A stretch of 64,000 bases of DNA from Azospirillum thermophilum. Its GTDB lineage: Bacteria > Pseudomonadota > Alphaproteobacteria > Azospirillales > Azospirillaceae. This document shows, piece after piece, positions 8,168 through 17,392 of the stretch. The notes beneath the pieces were generated by a model. The model did no database searches, was not told where the DNA came from, and saw nothing but the letters and a program-made list of their open reading frames with translations. Position 1 is the stretch's first letter. Each line of letters opens with the position of its first letter. A program made the position numbers and the translations under genes. The DNA is taken from assembly GCF_003130795.1 (NCBI RefSeq), contig NZ_CP029353.1, positions 759,501 through 823,500 on the forward strand, given 5' to 3'.

Positions 8168-9583
8168 ATGACCGTCGCCGCCGCTCTCGACCAGATCCGC
8201 GCCATCGTGGGTGCCAACGGCATCCTGACCGAGCCGGGGGACATGGCCCCCTACCTCGCGGAATGGCGGGGACGCTTCAAGGGCAGCAGCCCGGCGGTGG
8301 TGCGTCCGGCCAGCACGGAGGAGGTGGCGGCCGTCGTCCGGGTCTGCGCCGAGGCGGGCATCCCCATCGTGCCGCAGGGCGGCAACACCAGCCTCGTCGG
8401 CGGCTCCATCCCCTACGAGGAGGGGAGGGAGATCGTGCTGAGCCTGTCGCGCATGAACCGCATCCGCGACATCGACCCGCTGAACTACACCATGACGGTC
8501 GATGCCGGCGTGGTGCTGACCACCATTCAGGGTGCGGCGGCCGACGTCGACCGGCTGTTCCCGCTGAGCCTGGGGGCGGAGGGCACGGCGCAGATCGGCG
8601 GCCTGATCTCCACCAACGCCGGCGGCATCAACGTGCTGCGCTACGGCAACGCCCGCGAGCTGGTGCTGGGGCTGGAGGTGGTGCTGCCGGACGGGCGCGT
8701 CTGGGACGGCCTGCGCCGGCTGCGCAAGAACAACACCGGCTACGACCTGAAGAACCTGTTCGCCGGGGCGGAAGGCACGCTGGGCATCATCACCGGCGCC
8801 GTGCTGAAGCTGTTCCCGCGCCCGCGCCAGTCGGAGACCGCCTTCGTCGCCGTCCCCTCGCCGGCCGCCGCCGTGGAACTGCTGGCCCGGCTGCGCGAGG
8901 CGACGGGCGACGCCGTGTCGGCCTTCGAGCTGATGTCGCGCCGCTGCCTGGAGTTCGCGATCCGGCATGTCGGCGGCAGCTTCGACCCGCTGTCGGAGCC
9001 GTCGCCCTGGTATGTGCTGACCGAGCTGACCTCCGGCACGAGGTCGGATGCCTTCCGCGAGGCGGTGGAGACCGCGCTGGGCGAGGCGTTCGAGGCGGAG
9101 CTCGCCACCGACGCGGTCATTGCCCAGTCGGAGACCCAAGCCAAGCAGCTCTGGTTCCTGCGCGAGGCGATCGTCGAGGCGCAGAAGCACGAGGGCGGCT
9201 CGATCAAGAACGACGTGTCCGTCCCGGTCTCCCGCGTCGCCGAGTTCATCGAGCGGGCGCAGGCCGCGGTGGAGGCCGCCTGCCCGGGCATCCGGCCGAC
9301 CCCCTTCGGCCATGTCGGCGACGGCAACATCCACTTCAACCTCAGCCAGCCGGAGGGGGCCGACACCGCCGCCTATCTCGCCCGCTGGGACGAGATCTGC
9401 CATGTGGTGAACGAGGTGATCTTCGCGCTCGACGGCTCGATCTCCGCCGAGCACGGCATCGGCCGCTTCAAGAAGGACGAGATGCCGGTCATCAAGGGGC
9501 CGGTGGAGTTCGACCTGCTGCGCGCCGTCAAGGCCGCCCTCGATCCCAAGGGGCTGATGAATCCGGGCAAGATGCTTCCGTGA
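8168..9583 (+). CDS. FAD-linked D-2-hydroxyacid dehydrogenase (D-2-hydroxyglutarate dehydrogenase/GlcD type)
   Basis: The 471-residue protein has a PCMH-type FAD-binding domain (about residues 40-215, with PQGGNTSLVGGS at 69-80 and GGLISTNAGGINVLRYGN) and a C-terminal FAD-oxidase domain. The latter carries FGHVGDGNIHFNL and EHGIGRFKKDEM, which include the metal-binding histidines. This is the layout of D-2-hydroxyglutarate and D-lactate dehydrogenases, which oxidise a D-2-hydroxyacid to the keto acid. The exact substrate cannot be read from sequence. D-2-hydroxyglutarate is attractive because an enzyme predicted to make it is encoded at 916. The gene is read toward leuC, but leuC has its own promoter. 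Confidence 0.85.
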   Translation: MTVAAALDQIRAIVGANGILTEPGDMAPYLAEWRGRFKGSSPAVVRPASTEEVAAVVRVCAEAGIPIVPQGGNTSLVGGSIPYEEGREIVLSLSRMNRIRDIDPLNYTMTVDAGVVLTTIQGAAADVDRLFPLSLGAEGTAQIGGLISTNAGGINVLRYGNARELVLGLEVVLPDGRVWDGLRRLRKNNTGYDLKNLFAGAEGTLGIITGAVLKLFPRPRQSETAFVAVPSPAAAVELLARLREATGDAVSAFELMSRRCLEFAIRHVGGSFDPLSEPSPWYVLTELTSGTRSDAFREAVETALGEAFEAELATDAVIAQSETQAKQLWFLREAIVEAQKHEGGSIKNDVSVPVSRVAEFIERAQAAVEAACPGIRPTPFGHVGDGNIHFNLSQPEGADTAAYLARWDEICHVVNEVIFALDGSISAEHGIGRFKKDEMPVIKGPVEFDLLRAVKAALDPKGLMNPGKMLP

Positions 9584-9670
9584 TCCGGCCCGGCCGCCGG
9601 ACCGCCACAGCCCTGCCTGCGCCACAAAGTTGCGCCTGACAGGGCTGCGGCGAAAGACGGTTGACCATAC

Positions 9671-9699
9671 TTGTCCCCGCCGCGACAGAAGGCTATTGT
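9671..9699 (+). promoter_or_regulatory. Candidate sigma-70 promoter of leuC
   Basis: A -35-like TTGTCC and a -10-like TATTGT are separated by exactly 17 bases, ending 49 bases before the leuC start. This is a pattern match only. Confidence 0.45.
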
Positions 9700-9748
9700 G
9701 CGGCCTCTGTTCACCTGGCACCTGTCGTTTCCCGAGAGAGATTCCGCG

Positions 9749-11155
9749 ATGTCCAAGCCGCGCACGCTTTTCGACAAGATCTGGGACAGCCACGTCGTCC
9801 ACCGTCAGGAGGACGGCACCTGCATCCTCTATATCGACCGCCATCTTGTCCATGAAGTGACCAGCCCGCAGGCTTTCGAGGGGCTTCGCGTGGCCGGCCG
9901 CAAGGTGCGCCGTCCGGAGGCGACGCTGGCCGTGCCGGACCACAACGTGCCGACCACCGACCGCTCGAAGGGCATCGTCGAAGAGGAAAGCCGCATCCAG
10001 GTCGAGACGCTGGACAGGAACGCCCGGGACTTCGGCATCCGCTACTTCCCGATGGACGACGTCCGCCAGGGCATCGTCCATATCGTCGGGCCGGAGCAGG
10101 GCTTCACGCTGCCGGGTGCGACCATCGTCTGCGGCGACAGCCACACCGCCACGCACGGCGCCTTCGGCGCTCTCGCCTTCGGCATCGGCACGTCGGAGGT
10201 GGAGCATGTGCTGGCCACCCAGACCCTGCTGCAGAAGCCGGCCAAGAACATGCTGATCCGCGTCGACGGCGAGCTGCTGCCGGGCGTGACCGCCAAGGAC
10301 GTCGTCCTGGCGATCATCGGCAGGATCGGCACCGCCGGCGGCACCGGCCACGTCATCGAGTTCGCGGGCGACGCCATCCGCTCGCTGTCGATGGAAGGCC
10401 GCATGACCGTCTGCAACATGGCCATCGAGGCGGGCGCCCGCGCCGGCCTGATCGCCCCGGACGAGAAGACCTTCGAGTATGTGAAGGGCCGCGCGCTGGC
10501 GCCGAAGGCCGGCGCCTGGGAGCAGGCCGTCGCCTACTGGAAGACGCTGCCGTCGGACGAGGGGGCCGTCTACGACACCACCGTCGTGCTGAACGCCGCC
10601 GACATCGCGCCGCAGGTGACCTGGGGCACCAGCCCGGAGGACGTGCTGCCGATCACCGCGACCGTGCCGAACCCGGCCGACGTCGCCGACGCGGGCAAGC
10701 GCGCTGCCGTCGAGCGCTCGCTGGCCTACATGGGTCTCGAGCCCGGCCAGCCGCTGTCGTCGGTGAAGGTCGACACGGTGTTCATCGGCTCCTGCACCAA
10801 CGGCCGCATCGAGGATCTGCGCGCCGCCGCCGAGATCGCCAAGGGCCGCAAGGTCGCCGCGGGCGTGCGCGCCCTGGTGGTTCCCGGCTCCGGCCTCGTC
10901 AAGGAGCAGGCGGAGCAGGAAGGCCTGCACGAGGTGTTCCTCGAGGCCGGCTTCGAGTGGCGTGAGCCCGGCTGCTCCATGTGCCTCGCCATGAACGCCG
11001 ACCGCCTGGCGCCGGGCGAGCGCAGCGCCTCGACCTCCAACCGCAACTTCGAGGGCCGCCAGGGCCGCGGCGGCCGCACCCACCTCGTCAGCCCGGCCAT
11101 GGCCGCTGCGGCGGCGGTGACCGGCCACCTGACCGACGTGCGCACGCTGGACTGA
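9749..11155 (+). CDS. leuC: 3-isopropylmalate dehydratase large subunit
   Basis: This 468-residue aconitase-family protein isomerises 2-isopropylmalate to 3-isopropylmalate in leucine synthesis, together with LeuD. The three cysteines that hold the 4Fe-4S cluster are visible at C349 (IGSCTNGR), C409 and C412 (GCSMC). The segments [10 protein letters not shown] and [13 protein letters not shown] are hallmarks. The start is the ATG of [17 protein letters not shown], preceded by a GAGAGA stretch. The longer upstream extension is not conserved-looking. leuD does not follow here. An intrinsic terminator lies right after the stop, so leuC is probably transcribed alone. Confidence 0.96.
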   Translation: MSKPRTLFDKIWDSHVVHRQEDGTCILYIDRHLVHEVTSPQAFEGLRVAGRKVRRPEATLAVPDHNVPTTDRSKGIVEEESRIQVETLDRNARDFGIRYFPMDDVRQGIVHIVGPEQGFTLPGATIVCGDSHTATHGAFGALAFGIGTSEVEHVLATQTLLQKPAKNMLIRVDGELLPGVTAKDVVLAIIGRIGTAGGTGHVIEFAGDAIRSLSMEGRMTVCNMAIEAGARAGLIAPDEKTFEYVKGRALAPKAGAWEQAVAYWKTLPSDEGAVYDTTVVLNAADIAPQVTWGTSPEDVLPITATVPNPADVADAGKRAAVERSLAYMGLEPGQPLSSVKVDTVFIGSCTNGRIEDLRAAAEIAKGRKVAAGVRALVVPGSGLVKEQAEQEGLHEVFLEAGFEWREPGCSMCLAMNADRLAPGERSASTSNRNFEGRQGRGGRTHLVSPAMAAAAAVTGHLTDVRTLD

Positions 11156-11182
11156 GCCCCGGTTTCCGACCGGTGTCCAACC

Positions 11183-11211
11183 AAAGGGGGCCTGTTCCGC
11201 GGGCCCCCTTT
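11183..11211 (+). terminator. Intrinsic terminator after leuC
   Basis: A perfect 10-bp stem (AAAGGGGGCC / GGCCCCCTTT) with a 9-base loop starts 27 bases after the leuC stop and ends in Ts. Confidence 0.85.
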
Positions 11212-11233
11212 CGCATGTCCGGAGCCGGCGCCG

Positions 11234-11593
11234 CTACTGTCGATACCCGCCCGCCTGGAACTCGTCGGCGGTCAGCTTGCCGTCGCCGTTGCGGTCGAAC
11301 TGCTTGAAGCGCGCAGCCCGATGCTCCTTGGCGATGTCGGTGGCGGAGCCGGGGCCGCCCCGCGGTGCGTTGATGAACTCGTCCCGGCTGACGGCGCCGT
11401 CGCCGTTGGTGTCGAGCCACTGCAGGATGCCCTGGCCCCCGGCACCGGGTCCCATGCCCCGCCCCGTGCCCTGTCCCTGACCCATCCCCTGGCCCATGCC
11501 GCCGCCGGGGCCCGGCCCCTGGGCGAACGCCATGCCTCCGGCCAGGACCAGCGCCGCGCCGGTCAGGGCCGCCATCTTCCACAGGCTCCTCAT
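11234..11593 (-). CDS. Secreted EF-hand calcium-binding protein
   Basis: This 119-residue protein starts with a signal peptide (residues 1-25, cut after AFA-Q), followed by a Gly/Met/Gln-rich linker and two EF-hand loops. Loop one, DTNGDGAVSRDE, is at 61-72 and loop two, DRNGDGKLTADE, at 100-111. Both keep the D-x-N-x-D pattern and the final glutamate, so calcium binding in the periplasm is likely. I chose the second ATG, which has GGAGG five bases upstream. A longer start at 11605 is possible. The upstream gap carries three TGTAACG copies that look like response-regulator sites. Confidence 0.82.
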   Translation of the reverse strand: MRSLWKMAALTGAALVLAGGMAFAQGPGPGGGMGQGMGQGQGTGRGMGPGAGGQGILQWLDTNGDGAVSRDEFINAPRGGPGSATDIAKEHRAARFKQFDRNGDGKLTADEFQAGGYRQ

Positions 11594-11650
11594 GGTCGCC
11601 TCCATCCCTGGATAGTCCCTTCGACTACAAGGGGCATTGCACCATGCTCC

Positions 11651-11700
11651 TGTAACGGGCCTGTGTCCGGAGGGGGTGGGTCCTGTAACGCTGTGTAACG
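11651..11700 (-). promoter_or_regulatory. TGTAACG direct repeats, likely response-regulator sites
   Basis: TGTAACG occurs at 11651, 11684 and 11694. The last two are exactly 10 bases apart, and the first is 33 bases (about three helix turns) away. Read on the minus strand they are CGTTACA-N3-CGTTACA, 58-107 bases before the EF-hand gene start. This head-to-tail, one-turn spacing is typical of OmpR/PhoB-family regulators. Confidence 0.5.
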
Positions 11701-11709
11701 ACGCCCCCC

Positions 11710-13017
11710 TCAGTCCCCCCGGTTCCGGTCGGTGCCCAGCAGGCCGTTGGGGCGGTAGATCAGGAACAGGGTCAGCAGGCCGAAGGCGACGATGTCCTTG
11801 TAGGCCAGGGCGAAATAGGCGGACCAGAAGGTCTCGACCAGCCCCAGCAGGGCGCCGCCCAGCATCGCGCCGGGGACCGAGCCGATGCCGCCGACCACCG
11901 CGGCGGCCAGGGCCTTGAAGCCGACCAGATAGCCGGTGAAGAAGTTGATCCCGCCGTAGTAGAGCGCGATTACCGACCCGGCCACCGAGGCGAGGCCGCC
12001 GCCGATCACGAAGGTGATGGCGACGGTGCGGTTGACGTCCACCCCCACCAGCTCGGCCGCGGCGGCATCGTCGGTGCAGGCGCGGTGCGCCCGGCCGTAG
12101 GCGGTCCTCTGCATGATCCCCCAGAGCAGCGCGTAGAGCCCGCCGGTCAGCCCGAGGATGGCGAACTGCGAGGTCAGGGCGGTGACGGTGAAGCCGCCGT
12201 CGGTCAGCAGCTCGTGCCGGTCGTCGAGGATCGGGGCCGGCCACCAGTCGCGCGCGCCCTGCAGCAGCCGCACCCCCTCCTGATAGGCCATGGTCAGGCC
12301 GATGGCGGCGATCAGCGGCGTGTGGCTCCGCAGGCCGCGGAGGCGGCGGAAGACCAGACGGTCCATCGCCCAGCCCTGTACCGCCGTGAAGCCCATGGCG
12401 GTGACCAGCACGGCGAGGATGGCCGGCGGCCAGGTCGCCAGCCCGGCAAGGCCGAGCGCCGCCGCCCCCAGCGCCGTCATCATGGCGCCGAGCATCGTCA
12501 GCTCGCCCATCGCGAGGTTGATCTGGCCGACGATGGCGTAGACCAGCGTGTAGCCGAGGGCGAGCAGCCCGTAGACGCAGGCGACGGTGATGGCGTTGAT
12601 GGTCTGCTGCAGCAGGAACAGCACCGGCCGCCAGGAGGCGGGGGCGGAGCGGGCGGCGCTCTCCTCCGCCGCGTCGGCCACCGGCAGGCGCTGGCCGGCC
12701 CACAGCCGCAGCATGGCGAAACGCATGTCGTCCAGCCAGCCGTTGCGGTCGGTCGCCACCCCCGTCAGCTCGCGGTGGCCGGCCTGGAAGACGGTGCCGG
12801 CGAAGCGGCAGGCGATCCAGCGGTCCTGCCCGCCGGCACGGTAGTCGAGCCGGAGGGTCCGGCCGTCGCCCGGTTCGGTGCGGGCGGACAGCCGTTCCGG
12901 CGGCTCGGAGTCGAAGGCCGGGATCAGCCGGCCGCACAGCTCCCGCTGGTCGGCGTCGACGCCGCAGCCGGACAGCAGGAGCAGTGCCGCGAGCAGGAGC
13001 AGGAGGGGTCGAAGCAC
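11710..13017 (-). CDS. LivH-type branched-chain amino acid ABC permease with lipoprotein-like N-terminal domain
   Basis: Residues from about 130 to 435 form a complete LivH permease with some eight membrane helices (FLLQQTINAITVACVYGLLA at the front, GINFFTGYLVGFKALAAAVVGGIGSVPGAMLGG later). Before it comes a signal sequence ending in a lipobox (LLSGC, C18) and a cysteine-containing soluble domain of about 100 residues. The normal family length is about 290 residues, so this is a fusion or a gene with an added domain. If lipidated or cleaved, the extra domain would face the periplasm. No livM, livG, livF or binding-protein gene adjoins it, so its partners must be elsewhere. Substrate is unassigned. 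Confidence 0.82.
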   Translation of the reverse strand: MLRPLLLLLAALLLLSGCGVDADQRELCGRLIPAFDSEPPERLSARTEPGDGRTLRLDYRAGGQDRWIACRFAGTVFQAGHRELTGVATDRNGWLDDMRFAMLRLWAGQRLPVADAAEESAARSAPASWRPVLFLLQQTINAITVACVYGLLALGYTLVYAIVGQINLAMGELTMLGAMMTALGAAALGLAGLATWPPAILAVLVTAMGFTAVQGWAMDRLVFRRLRGLRSHTPLIAAIGLTMAYQEGVRLLQGARDWWPAPILDDRHELLTDGGFTVTALTSQFAILGLTGGLYALLWGIMQRTAYGRAHRACTDDAAAAELVGVDVNRTVAITFVIGGGLASVAGSVIALYYGGINFFTGYLVGFKALAAAVVGGIGSVPGAMLGGALLGLVETFWSAYFALAYKDIVAFGLLTLFLIYRPNGLLGTDRNRGD

Positions 13018-13071
13018 GGGAAACGCCGAAGGCCGGAAGATGCTTCAGCGTACCGACTATCCGGCCCTCTG

Positions 13072-13812
13072 TCAGTAGCGGGCGGAGACGAAATACAACC
13101 CGTCCGGCGGAGCGGTCGGCCCGGCCTTGGCGCGGTCGCGCGCCTCCAGCGCCCGGCGGACGTCGTCCGGCTGCCACTTGCCCGCCCCGACCAGTTCCAG
13201 CGTGCCGACCATGTTGCGGACCTGATGGTGCAGGAAGGACCGGGCGGCGGCGTGGATGCGCAGCTCGTCGCCCTGCCGCTCCACCTCCAGCCGGTCGAGC
13301 GTCTTCACCGGCGACTTGGCCTGGCAGAGGGCGGCGCGGAAGCTGGTGAAGTCGTGCTGGCCGATCAGGTGCCGGGCCGCCAGGTTCATCGCCTCGGCGT
13401 CGAGCGGGCGCTGGACGTGCCAGGCACGCCCGGCGTCGAGCGCCAGCGGCGCCCGCCGGTTGACGATGCGGAAGACATAGGAACGGCCGAGGCAGGAGAG
13501 GCGGGCGTGGAAGTCGTCCGGCACCTCCTCCGCCAGCAGGACGGCGACCGGCGCCGGCTTCAGGTGGTGGTTCAGCGCGTCGCGCAGCTTCAGCCCGGCG
13601 AACGGCTTCTCCAGGTCGAAGTGGACGACCTGCCCCAGCGCATGGACGCCGGCATCGGTCCGGCCGGAGGCGTGGACGCGGACCGTCTCGCCGGACAGGC
13701 GCTGCAGCGCCTCCTCCAGCGACTGCTGGACGGAGGGGCCGTTGTCCTGGCGCTGCCAGCCGACGAAGGGCCGGCCGTCATACTCGACGGTCAGTTTCCA
13801 GCGCTGCATCAC
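13072..13812 (-). CDS. truA: tRNA pseudouridine(38-40) synthase TruA
   Basis: This 246-residue TruA makes pseudouridine at positions 38-40 of the tRNA anticodon arm. The catalytic aspartate is D53 in the motif [15 protein letters not shown], and the C-terminal [14 protein letters not shown] segment is typical. The length is normal. Its ATG overlaps the fmt stop by four bases (ATGA), so translation is probably coupled, and def-fmt-truA likely form one leftward transcription unit. Confidence 0.96.
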   Translation of the reverse strand: MMQRWKLTVEYDGRPFVGWQRQDNGPSVQQSLEEALQRLSGETVRVHASGRTDAGVHALGQVVHFDLEKPFAGLKLRDALNHHLKPAPVAVLLAEEVPDDFHARLSCLGRSYVFRIVNRRAPLALDAGRAWHVQRPLDAEAMNLAARHLIGQHDFTSFRAALCQAKSPVKTLDRLEVERQGDELRIHAAARSFLHHQVRNMVGTLELVGAGKWQPDDVRRALEARDRAKAGPTAPPDGLYFVSARY

Positions 13813-14759
13813 GCGGCGTCGAGGCGGGAGCCGGGGGGCAGGGCGAAGCCGCGCAGGAAGGCGGCGCCGTCGACCGGCGCCTTGCCCGGCCGCTGCACCA
13901 GCGTCAGCCGTACCGCCCCGTCGGCGCAGGCGATGGCCAGCCGGTCGTCCAGCACGGTGCCGGGAGCCGCCGGCGGCGCGTCGGGCGCCGGCTCGGCCTT
14001 GAGGACCTTGATGCGCTCCACACCGCCCTGGGCGGTGGGGGCGTCGAACCAGCAGCCCGGCCAGGGGGTGAGCGCCCGCACCTGCCGCTCGACATGGGCG
14101 GCCTCGCGGCTCCAGTCGAGCCGGCCGTCGTCGCGCGTCAGCTTGGCGGCATAGGTGACGCCCTCCTCCGGCTGCGGTTCCGCGGCGAGGGTGCCGGCGG
14201 CGAGCCCGTCGAGCGCGGCGACGATCAGCCGGGCGCCCAACGCGGCCAGCGCGTCGTGCAGCGTGCTGGCGGTGGTCTCCGCCGTGATCGGCACCGCCCC
14301 CTTCAGCAGCATGGCCCCGGTGTCGAGCCCGGCGTCCATCTGCATGATGGTGATGCCCGTCTCGGCGTCGCCGGCCAGGATCGACCGCTGGATCGGGGCG
14401 GCGCCGCGCCAGCGCGGCAGCAGCGAGCCATGGACGTTCAGGCAGCCCAGCCGCGGCGCGTCCAGCACCGGCTGCGGCAGGATCAGCCCATAGGCGGCGA
14501 CCACCGCGGCGTCGGCGGCCAGGGCGGCGAACTCGGCCTGCGCCTCGGCGTTGCGCAGGCTCCTGGGCGTGCGCACCGGGATGCCGTGCGCCTCGGCGAA
14601 GCGGTGGACGGGCGACGCCTGCACCTGCTGGCCGCGGCCGGCGGGACGGGGCGGCTGGCTGTAGGCGCAGACGACCTCATGCCCGGCCCCGATCAGCGCG
14701 GAGAGGCTGGGCACGGCGAAGTCGGGCGTGCCCATGAAGACGAGGCGGAGCTTGGTCAT
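13809..14759 (-). CDS. fmt: Methionyl-tRNA formyltransferase
   Basis: The 316-residue enzyme formylates initiator Met-tRNA with 10-formyltetrahydrofolate. The catalytic triad is visible as N108, H110 and D146 ([18 protein letters not shown] and QMDAGLDTG), and a C-terminal tRNA-binding domain follows. It starts at [17 protein letters not shown]. It lies 32 bases downstream of def, the functionally paired deformylase, and overlaps truA by four bases. Confidence 0.97.
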   Translation of the reverse strand: MTKLRLVFMGTPDFAVPSLSALIGAGHEVVCAYSQPPRPAGRGQQVQASPVHRFAEAHGIPVRTPRSLRNAEAQAEFAALAADAAVVAAYGLILPQPVLDAPRLGCLNVHGSLLPRWRGAAPIQRSILAGDAETGITIMQMDAGLDTGAMLLKGAVPITAETTASTLHDALAALGARLIVAALDGLAAGTLAAEPQPEEGVTYAAKLTRDDGRLDWSREAAHVERQVRALTPWPGCWFDAPTAQGGVERIKVLKAEPAPDAPPAAPGTVLDDRLAIACADGAVRLTLVQRPGKAPVDGAAFLRGFALPPGSRLDAA

Positions 14760-14791
14760 GGCGACCTCGGTGGACGGCGGCTGCGGTCGGC

Positions 14792-15304
14792 TCAGGCGGG
14801 GGTGCGGGCCTGCTTCTGCACCTTGCGCAGGATCATGTTGCGCTTCAGCGAGGACAGGTAGTCGACGAACAGGACGCCGTTCAGGTGGTCGATCTCGTGC
14901 TGGATGCAGGTGGCGAGCATGCCGTCCGCCTCGATCTCGCGGATCTCGTTCTGCTCGTCGAGATAGCGCACGCGGATCGCCTTCGGCCGGGTCACCTCGG
15001 CATACTGCTCCGGCACCGACAGGCAGCCTTCCTCGCACACCGCCTTCTCGTCCGAGGACCAGACGATCTCAGGGTTGGCGAGGCGGATGGGGTTCGGCTT
15101 CTCCCCCTTCTCGTGCACGTCCACCACGATCACGCGGTCGAGCAGGCCGACCTGCGGTGCGGCAAGGCCGATGCCCTTGGCGGCGTACATGGTCTCCACC
15201 ATGTCGTCCATCAGCCGGGCGACGCGCGCATCGACCTTCTCGACGGGCTTCGCCTTCTGCTTCAGGACGGGGTGGGGGGCGACGAGGATGCTGAGGACGG
15301 CCAT
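14792..15304 (-). CDS. def: Peptide deformylase
   Basis: This 170-residue metalloenzyme removes the formyl group from new proteins. All three family motifs are present: GIGLAAPQ (44-51), EGCLS with metal ligand C94, and HEIDH (136-140). The start is the ATG of [14 protein letters not shown]. The open frame runs further upstream, but that part is arginine-rich and unlike the family. It is first in the def-fmt-truA run. Its 377-base upstream region holds unusual TTGTGC/GCACAA repeats. Confidence 0.97.
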   Translation of the reverse strand: MAVLSILVAPHPVLKQKAKPVEKVDARVARLMDDMVETMYAAKGIGLAAPQVGLLDRVIVVDVHEKGEKPNPIRLANPEIVWSSDEKAVCEEGCLSVPEQYAEVTRPKAIRVRYLDEQNEIREIEADGMLATCIQHEIDHLNGVLFVDYLSSLKRNMILRKVQKQARTPA

Positions 15305-15681
15305 GGCGACTCGGCGACGATTCCAGACAGGGTGCGGCAAACCGTCAAAATATGGAGCCGCCCCCGCGGGGTCAAGGAATGCCCGCGCTGCGTCGGCGCG
15401 GCGGCCGGCGCCGCCGAGCGGGTCTGCGTCGGGCCCGCTTGTGCGCGTTGTGCGGCGATCATCGCGCGCACAATGGCGTTTTTCCGCCTTCCCCCTTCCA
15501 TTCCAAGCGGTTACGGGAACCGTTCGTGTGCCGCCGTTGTGCGAGGGATGCACAATGCGGCGGGCGCGGCACGGGGTGAGGACGTCCCTACTGTAGAAGG
15601 CGCCCCGCTCCCGTTCAACGCCTTCCCGAAACGGGCCGGAAACGGGCGGGAGAGGGAGCCCTCGCCGCCGTCCGCCGGCCT
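15305..15681. other. Gene-free region upstream of def
   Basis: I see no believable gene in these 377 bases. The stretch contains several TTGTGC/GCACAA elements (listed separately) and a short CGGTT-N5-AACCG inverted repeat near 15519. It should hold the def promoter and the 3' end of the dioxygenase transcript. Confidence 0.6.
15439..15555. promoter_or_regulatory. Cluster of TTGTGC / GCACAA half-sites
   Basis: TTGTGC occurs at 15439, 15448 and 15537. Its complement GCACAA occurs at 15468 and 15550. This gives two inverted repeats, with 14- and 7-base spacers, within 120 bases. The density suggests a regulator binding region 135-250 bases upstream of def. The regulator is not identified. Confidence 0.4.
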
Positions 15682-16539
15682 CTAGCTGATCCAGAGCTGC
15701 AGCATCAGCCGGTCGCGGTCGGCGGGGGCGAGGGCCTTGTGGTAGCAGGAGGTGTCCTCGATGAAGCCGGTACCGGCCTTCCCCTCCACCACCAGGATGC
15801 GGTCGCGGCTGTAGCGGGCGAAGACCTCGGCGTCGCTGGCGTTGGCCGAGCCCAGCAGCATGCGCAGCGACTTGCCGCGGTGCGAGCCGCGGACCAGCGC
15901 ATGGGCGCCGGTGCCGGCGGCCACGTCGGTCAGGTAGAACTGCGCCGAGCAGAAGTTCAGGTCATGCACGTCGAAGTGCCAGTCGATGGTCTGGCCGAGC
16001 CGCCGCCGCTCGTCGTCGGAGGCGCTGGTGACGAAGCTCCAGAACAGGCGCGGGATGATCTTGCGCGGCTGGTAGCCGAGGAAGGCGGTGCAGGACTCCA
16101 GCAGCAGCGGGTCGCGGCAGATCCGCCGCACCGCCGCGTTCTCCAGCGGGTCGGGTACGCTGGCGATCACCACCGGCCTGCCATCGGGGAGGCGGCCGTC
16201 CTGCACCTGGCTGCGGAAGAAGAGGTGCTCGCCGCCGCGCGCCCGCAAAGGCGAGTGTTCGGCGAACTCCACCAGATCCGCCACCAGCGGGGCCGGCAGG
16301 TCGAAGCCGAAGGCGATGGAGTCGCGCCGGAGGTCGTCGAGGGCGCGGGTGGCGGTCGTGCCGCCGAACAGCGAGGTCGGCAGGGGCGGCAGCGGCACCG
16401 GCGGGCCGAGCGGGGCACGGGACCGGGCTGAGCGCAGGCGGCGCAGGGCGCTGAACCCGCGCCGGACGCTCTCGAAGCGGCCGAGGGCATAGTGAAGCTC
16501 GCCGGCAGCCAGCCGCCGGGCAATGTTCGCGACATTCAT
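15682..16539 (-). CDS. Phytanoyl-CoA dioxygenase (PhyH)-like Fe(II)/2-oxoglutarate oxygenase
   Basis: The 285-residue protein resembles the PhyH branch of the cupin-like Fe(II)/2-oxoglutarate dioxygenases. The HxD iron motif is seen as H188-F-D190 (DWHFDVHD). The distal histidine is probably H267 in TSCYHKALAP, and an arginine for 2-oxoglutarate follows near 275. The GTGAHALVRGSHRGKS segment is also typical. The first 60 residues are basic and proline-rich. Substrates in this family range from lipids to small metabolites and halogenation-related compounds, and none can be chosen here. It stands alone, with gaps over 200 bases on both sides. Confidence 0.7.
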   Translation of the reverse strand: MNVANIARRLAAGELHYALGRFESVRRGFSALRRLRSARSRAPLGPPVPLPPLPTSLFGGTTATRALDDLRRDSIAFGFDLPAPLVADLVEFAEHSPLRARGGEHLFFRSQVQDGRLPDGRPVVIASVPDPLENAAVRRICRDPLLLESCTAFLGYQPRKIIPRLFWSFVTSASDDERRRLGQTIDWHFDVHDLNFCSAQFYLTDVAAGTGAHALVRGSHRGKSLRMLLGSANASDAEVFARYSRDRILVVEGKAGTGFIEDTSCYHKALAPADRDRLMLQLWIS

Positions 16540-16710
16540 GGAGACGGGTCCCGTGATCGAACCGATGGCGACGGACGCGGCACTGACCTGATGGTCATGA
16601 ACCTTAGGCCGAGGCGTGTGATTTCGCCTGCGTGCGTTTGTCGTACAGCCGGTTGTCCGGAGGATAGCCCGCTCCACCGTCCCCTTCGGGAGCGCCCGGT
16701 GCGATCGGGC

Positions 16711-16735
16711 GGGGCCGGCCCTTCCGTCCGGCCCC
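16711..16735. terminator. Hairpin downstream of the Cache gene
   Basis: A perfect 8-bp stem GGGGCCGG / CCGGCCCC with a 9-base loop lies just past the Cache gene stop. A short T-run follows only on the plus strand, so its efficiency for the minus-strand gene is doubtful. Confidence 0.4.
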
Positions 16736-16754
16736 TTTGCCGCCCTCTACGCCG

Positions 16755-17216
16755 TCAATCGGAGTAATAGCCGCTGCCGACGAGGTATTCTCCCTCGCGG
16801 ATCACATAGGAGTGCTTGTGCTCTACCTTGTTGCTGGTGCGGTTCAGCCAGACATACTCGACCACGCCGGACGGGCTGGCCTTGGTGACTTCCATCATGC
16901 TGGCGACGATCGGCCTGCCCTCGGCATCCTTGAGGCCGGAGGCGTCGGTTCCCGCCAGCTTCGGATTGGCGCCGGAGGCGACATAGTGCCCCTTGGAGTC
17001 GAAGACGAAGACATAGAGGTCCTTGCGGACGAAGGCGCCCTTGGGGTCGTTGAAGGCTGCTGCGGCGGCGGCCGGCCCCTTCTCCTTCAGATAGGCGGCC
17101 GCCTCGGTGGCGAGCGCCTTGGCCTGCTCCGGGGTGGAGCGGTCGGCGAGCGCCGGAAGGGCGACGAGCGCCAGCCCGGCGGCGAGCGGAACGATCGACA
17201 GACTCATGCGTGCCAT
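16755..17216 (-). CDS. Periplasmic single-Cache-domain protein
   Basis: The 153-residue product has a signal peptide (about residues 1-24, ending ALPALA-D) and one small Cache sensor domain. Typical signs are the helix AKALATEAAAYLKEKG, the strand DLYVFVFDSKGHYVASGANPKL and the end HKHSYVIREGEYLVGSGYYSD. Cache domains bind small ligands such as carboxylates. Free-standing secreted forms of unknown role are common and often lie near chemotaxis genes, but none is nearby. It has no attached signalling domain or second membrane segment. Confidence 0.75.
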   Translation of the reverse strand: MARMSLSIVPLAAGLALVALPALADRSTPEQAKALATEAAAYLKEKGPAAAAAAFNDPKGAFVRKDLYVFVFDSKGHYVASGANPKLAGTDASGLKDAEGRPIVASMMEVTKASPSGVVEYVWLNRTSNKVEHKHSYVIREGEYLVGSGYYSD

Positions 17217-17392
17217 GATGCCGTTTCCTTAACTTGCGGGGATGCTTCCATCGGGCAGCACCAGGACCCCGGCCGATCCGGACGGGCCGGCCGTGCTCTT
17301 CTTGCGGAGCGGACGGATTGTATCGGTTACGGCCTGTTCGCGGACACGGGTTCTTCGCCGCACCGACCATGGAAGGATCCGGCCGCAGAAGA

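Noticed and set aside
8150..11128. Open frame of 992 codons antisense to the dehydrogenase and leuC
   Set aside because: The composition is a mirror of the two well-supported genes, it spans their intergenic promoter, and no motif is visible.
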